43,475 bases of DNA from Anaerolineaceae bacterium (GTDB lineage Bacteria > Chloroflexota > Anaerolineae > Anaerolineales > Anaerolineaceae), in NCBI GenBank assembly GCA_012797695.1, contig JAAZOQ010000305.1, forward strand, positions 1 through 43,475, in the 5' to 3' direction. Under the pieces are notes generated by a model. The model was given only the letters and a program-made list of their open reading frames with translations, searched no databases and was not told where the DNA came from. The translations under genes were made by a program, and so were the position numbers. Below are positions 27,787 through 36,743 of the stretch, piece by piece (position 1 is the first letter of the stretch; every line of letters starts with the position of its first letter).

Positions 27787-28635
27787 CTACCTTTCCCGTT
27801 TCTTCTCGGGTCTCTTTTTTGAACGCTGTTGAGAAGGTTGATTCCGCGGAGTAGCTCCCGCTGGCTTCTTCGCAGGAAAAATTTTCTTGCTAGAAGTGAA
27901 ATGACGTCTGCGTGGGGCGCCTGTGCTGCCCGATTTGAGCTGTTCTACTTCCAATTCGGAAAGCTCTTTCCATTCTCCAGATTTGAGGTTGCCCAGAATC
28001 AGAGCCCCAATGCGAATACGGACAATGCGCACCACGAACAGGCCCAGTGTCTTGGCGGTCTCGCGAATTTGGCGTTTGTGCCCTTCTTTCATCACCACCC
28101 GCATCCAGGCTCCTTTGCCCAGGGTGGTCTCGATGCGGACGTCCACGGGCGAAGTGCGATGACCATCTTCAAGCACAATTCCCCGGCGCCAGGCATCGAG
28201 CTGTTTCTCGTCTGGGCGTGAAGCAAGCAGCACGCGGTATTCTTTTTCGTGTTCGTAGCGCGGATGGGTCAGGCGGTTGACCATTTCTCCATCATTGGTC
28301 AGGAGGACCAACCCTTCGCTTTCGAAATCAAGACGGCCGACCACAGAGAGCTCTTCCCCATTGGGAACCAGGTCGAAAACGGTGCGGCGGGTATCGCCAG
28401 TCACTTTGTCACAAAGCACGAAGCGCGGTTTGTTATAGGCATAATACAACATCGGTTTTGCCTGAGGGATCAAGCTGCGATCCACTTCGATCTGATCTTT
28501 GGCGGCATCCGCTTTCTGCCCGATTTCGGCACGCGTGCCATTAACCGTTACCCGGCCGGCAGTGATCAGCTCTTCACAGGAACGGCGTGAGCCGTAACCA
28601 GCACGAGCCAGTATTTTCTGTAATCGTTCTTCCAT
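27787..28635 (-). CDS. rRNA large-subunit pseudouridine synthase (RluB/RsuA family)
   Basis: S4 domain ERLQKILARAGYGSRRSCEELI; GRLDFESEGLVLLTNDG. Confidence 0.95.
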   Translation of the reverse strand: MEERLQKILARAGYGSRRSCEELITAGRVTVNGTRAEIGQKADAAKDQIEVDRSLIPQAKPMLYYAYNKPRFVLCDKVTGDTRRTVFDLVPNGEELSVVGRLDFESEGLVLLTNDGEMVNRLTHPRYEHEKEYRVLLASRPDEKQLDAWRRGIVLEDGHRTSPVDVRIETTLGKGAWMRVVMKEGHKRQIRETAKTLGLFVVRIVRIRIGALILGNLKSGEWKELSELEVEQLKSGSTGAPRRRHFTSSKKIFPAKKPAGATPRNQPSQQRSKKRPEKKRER

Positions 28636-28639
28636 TTGC

Positions 28640-29224
28640 TTAATCCTTCAGGATCGTATTCTTGGGTTCATTTTCGTCTGTCAAAACCTCAAATGGCGGG
28701 AGTTGATCCAACGAGGTTAAGCCAAAATGCTGCAAAAAATCAGTGGTGGTTGAAAAAAGGATGGGCCGGCCTGGGCCTTCCCCACGGCCGACTTCCTGAA
28801 TCAAACCCTTGCTGAGCAGGTTCTTGATGACACCATCGCTGGAAACACCGCGGACGGCATCTATACCGGGACGGGAAATCGGCTGCCGGTAAGCAATGAT
28901 CGCCAACGCTTCGATGGCGGCCTTGCTCAGGCGCTGAAAGGACTCCAGGCCCAGAAATTTTTCTACATCCATTGCACAATCGGGAGCTGACGTGAGCTGA
29001 ACCCTGCCGCCGTGCCATTGCAGTGAGACCCCGCGGCTGGCGGCATAATCCTCCCCCAGTTGTTTCAACGCTTCTTCGACCTGCTTAGCGTCGGAATCAA
29101 GCGCTTCAGCGATCTGGTTGGGAGCGACCGGGCCAGTGGCAACAAAGAGCAAGGATTCCACTCTCTTTTGCAAAGGAATAAAATTGGTTTCGGAAGGATT
29201 TTCACTCATGCTATAATTACCCAA
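28640..29224 (-). CDS. scpB: Segregation and condensation protein ScpB
   Basis: ESLLFVATGPVAPNQIAEAL, ALAIIAYRQPISRPGIDAVRGVSSDGVIKNLLSKGLI. Confidence 0.95.
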   Translation of the reverse strand: MGNYSMSENPSETNFIPLQKRVESLLFVATGPVAPNQIAEALDSDAKQVEEALKQLGEDYAASRGVSLQWHGGRVQLTSAPDCAMDVEKFLGLESFQRLSKAAIEALAIIAYRQPISRPGIDAVRGVSSDGVIKNLLSKGLIQEVGRGEGPGRPILFSTTTDFLQHFGLTSLDQLPPFEVLTDENEPKNTILKD

Positions 29225-29281
29225 TTGGTAAAATGGTCTGTTGATTATACTCGATAGTTGATGTTCCCAGAGAAATGGGTA

Positions 29282-30832
29282 ATGAAAAAATCGCTCTTGG
29301 CTTTCTTAATTATATTGATATTTCTTCTGTCCGCGTGCCAGCCGACTGCGACCCAGGCACAGATCATTCAGGTAACCCTCCTTCATGACCAGACAACCTC
29401 ATCCCTCTCGATACCCGAGGGCCTGACCGTCCAGCAAATCCTTGCTCAGGCCGGTTTGAGCCTAAATCCGCTGGATACGGTTACACCAGCGCTGGACAGC
29501 ATCGTTAGCCAGGCACAAACTATCCAAATCGTGCGGGTGACCGAGACTTTCGAGGTTGAAGAAAAGACGCTGCCTTTCGAAAGTCAGACGGTCAAGAATG
29601 AATCGCTGCCCGTCGGACAAACCCTGCTGATCCAGGCAGGAGAAAACGGCGTGCAATCGATCACCTATCGGGTACTGGCTGAAGATGGCGTCGAGCAGTC
29701 GCGGACTGTCGTTAAAACAGAAACCACCCAGGCGGCTAAGCCTGAGATCATTATGGTGGGCATTCAGTCCCCCTTCAAATCGGTCGAGATCAGCGGCACG
29801 CTGGCTTATATTTCCTCGGCAAACGCCTGGATCATGCAGGCCAACACTGGCAATCGCTGGGAAGTGGTCAACAGCGGTGATCTGGATGGAAGAATCTTTT
29901 CTCTTTCCCCAAACCGGCACTGGCTGCTCTTTTCTCGTTCAGCCGGCGAGGATGAAAAGCAGACCATCAACTCTTTGTGGGTGGTGGATCTAACTCAAGA
30001 CGACCCTGCTCCAATTGCACTGGACGCCAAAAACGTGGTGAACTATGCGGAATGGGTCCCCGGCAAAGAAGCTACCCTTGCCTATTCCACCGTGGAGTGG
30101 CGCAGTACGGCTCCGGGCTGGCAGGCCAACAACGACCTGCAAATTCTGACTTTTGGTGAGGACGGAAAAGTACTGGCGACCAAGGCCCTGATCGATACCA
30201 ATACCGGCGGAATTTATGGCTGGTGGGGAACAAGCTACTCTTTTTCACCGGATGCATCGGAAATTGCGTATGCTCGCCCAGACAGCATTGGGTTGGTCGA
30301 TTCGAATGCCGGTTCCCAAACCCCGATTCAGGAATTCACCCCCTATCAGACGCAGGGCGATTGGGCCTGGGTGCCGCAACTGGCCTGGACAGCCGACCAT
30401 GCCGTACTGTATGCCGTTCTGCCCGAGGCGGACGGTACCAGCTTCGACCTTTTTGCTTATTTGAGTGCTTCACAAAGTATTTTTGCACTCCAGCAAAATG
30501 TTGGCATGTTCAGCTACCCGGTGATCTCTCCGGTGGCAGACAGCGGCAATTTTGTGGTGGCTTACCTCTCCGCGATCAACCCGGAACAAAGCGATACTTC
30601 CAAGTATGAATTGCGGGTCATGGACCGCGATGGTTCAAACGTAAAAAAGCTATTCCCCAGTGAAGGGGTGCAGGGACTTTCTCCACAATCAGTCGTGTGG
30701 GCTCCTTCCGGTGAAACCCAATCTGTGATAGCCTTTATTGCGCAAGGGAATTTAGAGTTCGTCGACCCGGATACCGGTGCGATCACCCAGATCACCGGCG
30801 ATGGCTCGGTAAGTAAAATTGATTGGAAATAA
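29282..30832 (+). CDS. Lipoprotein with DUF348 (ubiquitin-like)/G5-type N-terminal domains and a TolB/WD40-like propeller region
   Basis: MKKSLLAFLIILIFLLSACQP lipobox; VTLLHDQTTSSLSIPEGLTVQQILAQAGLSLNPLDTVTP; G5-like FEVEEKTLPFESQTVKNESLPVGQTLLIQAGENGVQSITYRV; repeated FSLSPNRHWLLFSR/YSFSPDASEIAYAR blades. Confidence 0.75.
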   Translation: MKKSLLAFLIILIFLLSACQPTATQAQIIQVTLLHDQTTSSLSIPEGLTVQQILAQAGLSLNPLDTVTPALDSIVSQAQTIQIVRVTETFEVEEKTLPFESQTVKNESLPVGQTLLIQAGENGVQSITYRVLAEDGVEQSRTVVKTETTQAAKPEIIMVGIQSPFKSVEISGTLAYISSANAWIMQANTGNRWEVVNSGDLDGRIFSLSPNRHWLLFSRSAGEDEKQTINSLWVVDLTQDDPAPIALDAKNVVNYAEWVPGKEATLAYSTVEWRSTAPGWQANNDLQILTFGEDGKVLATKALIDTNTGGIYGWWGTSYSFSPDASEIAYARPDSIGLVDSNAGSQTPIQEFTPYQTQGDWAWVPQLAWTADHAVLYAVLPEADGTSFDLFAYLSASQSIFALQQNVGMFSYPVISPVADSGNFVVAYLSAINPEQSDTSKYELRVMDRDGSNVKKLFPSEGVQGLSPQSVVWAPSGETQSVIAFIAQGNLEFVDPDTGAITQITGDGSVSKIDWK

Positions 30833-30853
30833 TTATTGCTCAGGAGATATTGA

Positions 30854-31813
30854 ATGCGTGTACTGATCACTGGTGCAGCAGGATTTTTAGGGTCGCATCT
30901 CTGCGACCGATTAATTGCTGAAGGTCATGATGTTGTTGGAATGGATAACTTTGTTACCGGTAATCCAGAAAATCTGGCCCATTTAGCGGGAAACCAGCAC
31001 TTTGAATTCATCCGGCACGACGTTTCGGAATATATTTTCGTGCCTGGCAAGGTTGATGCGGTGATGCATTTTGCCTCCCCCGCCAGCCCCAACCCGGAAT
31101 CCCCTTACAGCTACCCCAATTTGCCCATCCAAACGATGAAAGCTGGCGCGCTGGGGACTCATAATACGCTGGGCGTGGCCAAGGCCAATCAAGCCCGTTT
31201 TTTGCTGGCTTCTACAAGTGAAATCTACGGTGATCCGACCGTGCATCCGCAGAGCGAGTCTTACTGGGGGCACGCTGACCCGGTGGGGTTCCGCTCGGTC
31301 TACGATGAAGCCAAACGCTTTGCTGAAGCGTTGACCATGGCCTATCATCGCTTTCATGGCCTGGATACCCGGATCGTGCGCATTTTCAACACCTATGGCC
31401 CACGGATGCGTCTGGATGATGGTCGAGTAGTGCCTAATTTCGTCAAGCAGGCGCTGCAGAAGCAACCACTGACCATCTATGGAGATGGCCTGCAAACCCG
31501 CAGTTTTTGTTACGTAGAAGATCTGATCGAGGGAATCTATCGATTGTTAATGTCAGACGAGCACATGCCTGTTAACATTGGCAACCCCGCAGAAATCTCG
31601 ATCTTGGAGTTTGCCAAAGAGATCAACCGCCTGACCGACAACCCGGCCGGGCTTGAATTTCACAAAGATCAGCGCCTGGGCGACGATCCGCAGCGGCGGC
31701 AGCCAGACATTACCCGCGCCAAATCCATTTTGAAGTGGCAGCCAAGCATCGATCTGGCAACTGGTCTTGAACGAACCATTCAATATTTCAAAGGGCAAAA
31801 TTTCGCAAAATGA
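30854..31813 (+). CDS. NAD-dependent epimerase/dehydratase, UDP-glucuronate decarboxylase (UXS)-like
   Basis: [59 protein letters not shown]. Confidence 0.9.
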   Translation: MRVLITGAAGFLGSHLCDRLIAEGHDVVGMDNFVTGNPENLAHLAGNQHFEFIRHDVSEYIFVPGKVDAVMHFASPASPNPESPYSYPNLPIQTMKAGALGTHNTLGVAKANQARFLLASTSEIYGDPTVHPQSESYWGHADPVGFRSVYDEAKRFAEALTMAYHRFHGLDTRIVRIFNTYGPRMRLDDGRVVPNFVKQALQKQPLTIYGDGLQTRSFCYVEDLIEGIYRLLMSDEHMPVNIGNPAEISILEFAKEINRLTDNPAGLEFHKDQRLGDDPQRRQPDITRAKSILKWQPSIDLATGLERTIQYFKGQNFAK

Positions 31814-32283
31814 CCGTATTCAACGACTCCCTCGAAAGGCGCCGCTTCCTGCGTTTTGCTCTGGTGGGCATCAGCGGAAGTATCGTCGATTTTGGTATTT
31901 TCAACTTACTGGCGACTCTGCTGCACGTACCCTCAACCATTGCTCAGGCCGTTTCTTTCACGGTCAGTGTATTCAACAATTTTACCTGGAATCGTCTGTG
32001 GACCTATCCTGAAACCCGCAAAGTATCCGTGATGAAGCAACTCAGTCAGTTTGCCATCGTCAACGTGGTCGGGTTGGGAATTCGAACGCTGCTCTTTTCT
32101 TTGATCGAAAAACCGATCATCGGACTGGCTGCCAAGTATATTCCGCACATTCTGACCCCCACCATTGTGGGGCATAACGTGACCCTGGCGACGGTGATCC
32201 TGATCGTGATGTTATGGAATTATTTTGCCAATCGTTACTGGACTTTCAAGGATTTTTCAACTTTGAAGGAGGGTGCAAAATGA
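31810..32283 (+). CDS. GtrA family membrane protein
   Basis: [42 protein letters not shown]; 4-nt overlap with the UXS gene. Confidence 0.9.
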   Translation: MTVFNDSLERRRFLRFALVGISGSIVDFGIFNLLATLLHVPSTIAQAVSFTVSVFNNFTWNRLWTYPETRKVSVMKQLSQFAIVNVVGLGIRTLLFSLIEKPIIGLAAKYIPHILTPTIVGHNVTLATVILIVMLWNYFANRYWTFKDFSTLKEGAK

Positions 32284-33275
32284 ATCTGTCTCATCGAGAA
32301 CGTATCGAACGAACCATTCAGGGCGCGCAGGTTGATCGTCCTGCTGTCTCTCTGTGGCGGCATTTCCCGGTGGATGATCAATCACCGGAGACGCTGGCGC
32401 GCTCCGTGCTGAATTTTCAAAAGCGGTTTGATTTTGATTTCGTCAAGATCACCTCAGCTTCTTCCTATTGCTTGCTGGACTGGGGAGTGAAAGATGAATG
32501 GAGGGGTAACCCGGAAGGAACGCGGCAATACGTGCACCAGCCGGTACAAACGGCCGAAGACTGGCAAAAGATTCAACTCTTCCCGATGAAGGGATCCAAA
32601 CTGTTTGAGCAGCTGCGGGCTTTCGAGCTGGTGCGCAAGAACACCCCCGATACCACCCCGGTCCTGCCCACCATTTTCAGTCCCCTTTCGCAGGCGAAGA
32701 ATCTGGTCGGCAAAGAAAATCTGGTAGCTCACCTGCGCCAATCCCCGGATCAGGTGCTGGGGGCCTTACAGGTCATTACTGACCTGACCCTCGAATTTAT
32801 CCAGCTGCTGAAGACCATTCACGTGGACGGAATCTTCTTCGCTGTGCAGCAGGCGCAATATTCCCTGCTTACGCGGGAAGAATTTCAGAAATTTGGAGCT
32901 GCCTTCGATCTGCAAATTCTCGATGCGGCCAAGGACTTCTGGTTCAATCTGGGACATCTGCACGGCACCCACGTCATGTTCGACGAATTAAGCCAGTACC
33001 CGGTACAGGTGCTCAACTGGCACGATTTGGAGACATATCCGGGGCTGGATGAAGGGAAAAAACTATTCCCGCGCGGGGCGGTGTGCGGTGGGCTGCAGCA
33101 GTGGCAAACGCTTGCATATGGCACGCCTGAAAGCGTCAAGGCAGAAAGCCGGCGCGCCATCGAACGCACGCAGGGCAAGCGGTTCATTCTGGGAACGGGA
33201 TGCGTTACCCCGATCATTGCCCCAGACGCGAACCTTTTCGCGGCCCGCGAAGTCGTCGAAGAATATCTGGGCTAA
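32280..33275 (+). CDS. Uroporphyrinogen decarboxylase (URO-D) superfamily protein, specific function unclear
   Basis: [50 protein letters not shown] 32280 overlaps gtrA stop. Confidence 0.85.
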   Translation: MNLSHRERIERTIQGAQVDRPAVSLWRHFPVDDQSPETLARSVLNFQKRFDFDFVKITSASSYCLLDWGVKDEWRGNPEGTRQYVHQPVQTAEDWQKIQLFPMKGSKLFEQLRAFELVRKNTPDTTPVLPTIFSPLSQAKNLVGKENLVAHLRQSPDQVLGALQVITDLTLEFIQLLKTIHVDGIFFAVQQAQYSLLTREEFQKFGAAFDLQILDAAKDFWFNLGHLHGTHVMFDELSQYPVQVLNWHDLETYPGLDEGKKLFPRGAVCGGLQQWQTLAYGTPESVKAESRRAIERTQGKRFILGTGCVTPIIAPDANLFAAREVVEEYLG

Positions 33276-33281
33276 TCCTCT

Positions 33282-33860
33282 ATGAGCAGCCCCCGAATCA
33301 TCAGCGGCACAGCCAGAGGAATCCGACTGCAATCGGTCCCCGGAGATACGACCCGACCGGTCACAGATCGCGTCAAGGAAGCCGTTTTCAACATTCTCTC
33401 AACGGATATTGTGGACGGAAACTTTCTCGACCTGTTTGGTGGGACGGGCAGTATCGGAATCGAAGCACTTTCGCGCGGAGCTGAAAAAGCTACCCTGATC
33501 GACCTGCATTCCCAGGCCGTGACTACCATCAAAAATAACCTCAAAACTACCCGTCTCGAAGGGAAAGCTACCGTGCATCAGGTGGATGCTTTCCGTTTTC
33601 TGGCGGGAAAAGCCAATCAGAAGTTCGATTACATTTACATCGCGCCGCCGCAGTACAAACAAATGTGGCTGACGGCACTGCACCTGGTGGATGAACACAT
33701 GGACTGGCTGGTTGAGGACGGCTGGGTAATTGTGCAAATCCATCCGGTCGAACTGGAACCGGTAGAGCTTCAGAATCTGGTCGAATTCGACCGGCGCCAG
33801 TATGGATCCACGGTAGTGCTGTTTTATGAGCCTAAAGCGGTTGCGGAGCAGAATAGCTGA
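33282..33860 (+). CDS. rsmD: 16S rRNA (guanine966-N2)-methyltransferase RsmD family
   Basis: RIISGTARGIRLQSVPGDTTRPVTDRVKEAVFNIL, FLDLFGGTGSIGIEALSRGA. Confidence 0.93.
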   Translation: MSSPRIISGTARGIRLQSVPGDTTRPVTDRVKEAVFNILSTDIVDGNFLDLFGGTGSIGIEALSRGAEKATLIDLHSQAVTTIKNNLKTTRLEGKATVHQVDAFRFLAGKANQKFDYIYIAPPQYKQMWLTALHLVDEHMDWLVEDGWVIVQIHPVELEPVELQNLVEFDRRQYGSTVVLFYEPKAVAEQNS

Positions 33861-34347
33861 AAGTAGCGACCAATTTTCCGACTGAATCGTAGGAATAATG
33901 ACCAAAGAAGATCTGGTCATTATTTTTTATCTTCTCGATGAGCATGGGGATGTCTTCCACCACGGGGTATTGAGGCAATTCATCCACGGCAATCCATTCC
34001 AGTTCTCCCTCTTCGGAAGGCCGTGGCTCACCCACGAGGCGGGATCCGCTCAGCACGAACATGAGGATCCCCTGCGAGGGCTGTACTTCGATGGTGACAA
34101 CGCCGCACAAATGCAGATCCGTGCATTCAAGACCAGATTCTTCAAGTAATTCGCGGCGGGCAGAAGAAAGAACGTCTTCACCATTTTCGATGTGGCCGCC
34201 AATGCCATTGTAGTGACCGGCCCAGATCTTTTTGGTAAGAGGGGCCTTTTGCATAAGTACTTTCTCCTCGCGCAGCAGCAGAGTGAGCGTGCGGGCTACA
34301 AAACTATAACGCCCGGGCAGGATGATTTGTGGGTTCAGATCGGTCAT
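33832..34347 (-). CDS. Nudix hydrolase (MutT/8-oxo-dGTPase-like)
   Basis: GHYNGIGGHIENGEDVLSSARRELLEESGL Nudix box. Confidence 0.93.
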   Translation of the reverse strand: MTDLNPQIILPGRYSFVARTLTLLLREEKVLMQKAPLTKKIWAGHYNGIGGHIENGEDVLSSARRELLEESGLECTDLHLCGVVTIEVQPSQGILMFVLSGSRLVGEPRPSEEGELEWIAVDELPQYPVVEDIPMLIEKIKNNDQIFFGHYSYDSVGKLVATFSYSAPQPL

Positions 34348-34360
34348 TTGCGCTCCAAAA

Positions 34361-34388
34361 AGACCTGGATAATTGCTTATCCAGGTCT
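34361..34388 (-). terminator. Intrinsic terminator of the phosphofructokinase gene
   Basis: AGACCTGGATAA-TTGC-TTATCCAGGTCT perfect 12-bp stem followed on minus strand by TTTTT. Confidence 0.9.
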
Positions 34389-34401
34389 GGGTTTGAGAAA
34401 C

Positions 34402-35571
34402 TTAGCTCAAGAACATGGGAATGCCCATGAAATCGCGAATCTTGGGCTTGTATTGCTCGATATCGTAGAAGCTGGGCACATCCACGCGTTTCTGTCCGGC
34501 CAGGACCATGTTAATGGGTACGGTGGTGTATTTGCCGCCATGCAGGGCAACCAGTTTGCCGGTCTCGTTGCGTTTGATCAACTGCACGGCCAGGTTGCCA
34601 TAAGACATGGCAACCATACGATCCAGAGAGTCAGGAGCGCCGGAGCGCATCAAATAGCCTAATTGCTGATACATGATGTCATAGCCAGTCAGCCGCTTGA
34701 TCTCAGAAGCCGTGATCTCGCCGACCCCTCCCAGCTTGCGGTGACCGTAGGCATCCGCCTCGCCAGTTTCGACGATGTCCCCACCTTCGATGGTAGCGCC
34801 TTCGCTAATGGTCATCATGCAATAGTGGGAAGGATTGCTCTTCTTATCCTCTACCAGGAATTTGGCCAACTTATCCATATCGAAGGGGACTTCAGAAATA
34901 ATGGAGCGATCGACGTAAGCCAGGTAAGAAGTGATCAGACTGGTTTCACCGGAATTGCGGCCGAACAGCTCGACGATACCGATACGTTCGTGGGAACCCA
35001 CAGAAGTGCGCATGTTGGTGATGAAATCCACACTGCGGGTAACGGCAGTAGAAAAACCAATGCAGTAATCGGTGCCGAAGACATCATTATCCATGGTCTT
35101 GGGAATAGCCACAACCGGGAAACCTTCTTTGCTGAGGCGAACGGAGAAACTCAAGGTGTCATCGCCGCCAATGGTGACCAGGGTATCGATGCCGAGATTG
35201 TCAAGCACCTTCAAAATGTAGTCGGTGTAATCCATCATCCCATCTGGGGCGATCTGCTTGCCATACTGGGAATTCTTGAGAAATTCGGGAACCGTGCCGG
35301 CTTTCACTTTCTGCGGATTGGTACGGGAAGTGTGGAGAAAGGTACCCCCGGAGCGGTCAATCGTGCGCACATCCTCGCGATCCAGAGGACGGACGTATTG
35401 GTCGCGGCTTTCAGGGTCGTCCAAGTTGTACTGCAAAAGGCCTGCCCAGCCTCTGCGGATGCCCACCATTTTGTAACCCAGTTCAAAAGCGCTCATGGCT
35501 ACAGCTTTCATGCATGGGTTCAAGCCTGGAACATCACCACCACCTGTTAAAATTCCAATTGTCTTTGTCAT
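34402..35571 (-). CDS. 6-phosphofructokinase, PPi-type signature
   Basis: [40 protein letters not shown]. Confidence 0.93.
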   Translation of the reverse strand: MTKTIGILTGGGDVPGLNPCMKAVAMSAFELGYKMVGIRRGWAGLLQYNLDDPESRDQYVRPLDREDVRTIDRSGGTFLHTSRTNPQKVKAGTVPEFLKNSQYGKQIAPDGMMDYTDYILKVLDNLGIDTLVTIGGDDTLSFSVRLSKEGFPVVAIPKTMDNDVFGTDYCIGFSTAVTRSVDFITNMRTSVGSHERIGIVELFGRNSGETSLITSYLAYVDRSIISEVPFDMDKLAKFLVEDKKSNPSHYCMMTISEGATIEGGDIVETGEADAYGHRKLGGVGEITASEIKRLTGYDIMYQQLGYLMRSGAPDSLDRMVAMSYGNLAVQLIKRNETGKLVALHGGKYTTVPINMVLAGQKRVDVPSFYDIEQYKPKIRDFMGIPMFLS

Positions 35572-35604
35572 ATTGAACTCCTGGATGAAAAATGATGATA
35601 CAAA

Positions 35605-36675
35605 TCAACTATTCGCCGCTTGATCGGGAATAGGTACCTGCAAATTGACATCCGTGCCTTTTTCTGGGCTGGAGTTAATGTTCAAAAAGCCACCCAGCAT
35701 CGTTACGCGTTCCTGCAGCAGCTTCAAGCCGAGGCCGCCAGAATCTTTCAAGGAACCAGTATCAAAACCTTTGCCATTGTCCTTGATCGCTAATTTAATA
35801 TTGGCTGGATCAATAGAAAGGCTGACATCGATCTTCATTTTGCTGGCGTTCTCGAGATTGTGTTTTACGGAATTCCCCACTAACTCCTGAACGGAGCGGA
35901 AGATGAAAATATCCAGAAAGGGATCCAGCTTTTGCTCCCCACCCGAGATATTGCTGCCTACCTCGATGCCCGTTTGTTCTTTGATGTTCATCAAATAGCG
36001 TTTGAGTGTGGGAATTAGTCCCAGGTCGTCGATCATCATGGGGCGCAGATCATCGATATACGAACGCACCTTCTGAAAGGTGTTCATCGAAGAAGTCTTC
36101 AATTTTTCGAGTTCTTCTTTGGCCTTAGTGGGGTCCATGTCGAACATGCGCGAGGTGATCTCTGTCTGAACGATAAAATTCGAAAGCGCCTGGGCGGGTC
36201 CATCGTGCATCTGGCGCGACAAACGCTGGCGTTCAGCTTCCTGCGTGTTAACCAGCATTTCAAGGGTGGCCAGCGAATTTTGCGGCTGCCCCGCCTGGCT
36301 GGGCAATTGATTCGAGCCGACGAAATGATCGAGAATTGTATCCAGTAATTTCTTGTATTTTTGCAGTCCGGCAAGCTGCTCCTGCAGGCGATCGACCTGA
36401 GCCCTGACCACCAGCAAACGCTGTTGGGCATCCATCGCGTTAGTGAAAATATCCCGAATGCTCTGTCGAGAGGCATTATCGGGGTTCGTTTGCACCTGCT
36501 GTAATTGAGCGGTTACATTGGCTTTTTTCTGAGTCAAACGATTGAGTTCAGTCTGACTCTGATCGATGGTGGTGTTGATCTCTTTGATACTGGCATTGGT
36601 TTGTTGCAGCTCTTCTTTCAAGAAATCAATGAAGTTATCCGAAGAATTTGCATCCGTGTTGGGTTGATTGTCCAT
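35605..36675 (-). CDS. Soluble sensor histidine kinase (DegS-like, HisKA_3)
   Basis: N-terminal coiled coil; EAERQRLSRQMHDGPAQALSNFI; DNGKGFD...GGLGLKLLQERV. Confidence 0.92.
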   Translation of the reverse strand: MDNQPNTDANSSDNFIDFLKEELQQTNASIKEINTTIDQSQTELNRLTQKKANVTAQLQQVQTNPDNASRQSIRDIFTNAMDAQQRLLVVRAQVDRLQEQLAGLQKYKKLLDTILDHFVGSNQLPSQAGQPQNSLATLEMLVNTQEAERQRLSRQMHDGPAQALSNFIVQTEITSRMFDMDPTKAKEELEKLKTSSMNTFQKVRSYIDDLRPMMIDDLGLIPTLKRYLMNIKEQTGIEVGSNISGGEQKLDPFLDIFIFRSVQELVGNSVKHNLENASKMKIDVSLSIDPANIKLAIKDNGKGFDTGSLKDSGGLGLKLLQERVTMLGGFLNINSSPEKGTDVNLQVPIPDQAANS

Positions 36676-36743
36676 CGATTACTCCTGATTGCCAGTACAA
36701 GCTGAATTAATAAAAAAGTATAGCATACTTATTATAGCTTGAA

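Noticed and set aside
30072-30609. Multiple overlapping ORFs on both strands within the G5/propeller gene
   Set aside because: Out-of-frame shadows inside a single convincing coding frame
34663-35550. 295-aa plus-strand ORF opposite phosphofructokinase
   Set aside because: Antisense of a clear PFK coding frame; codon-bias shadow
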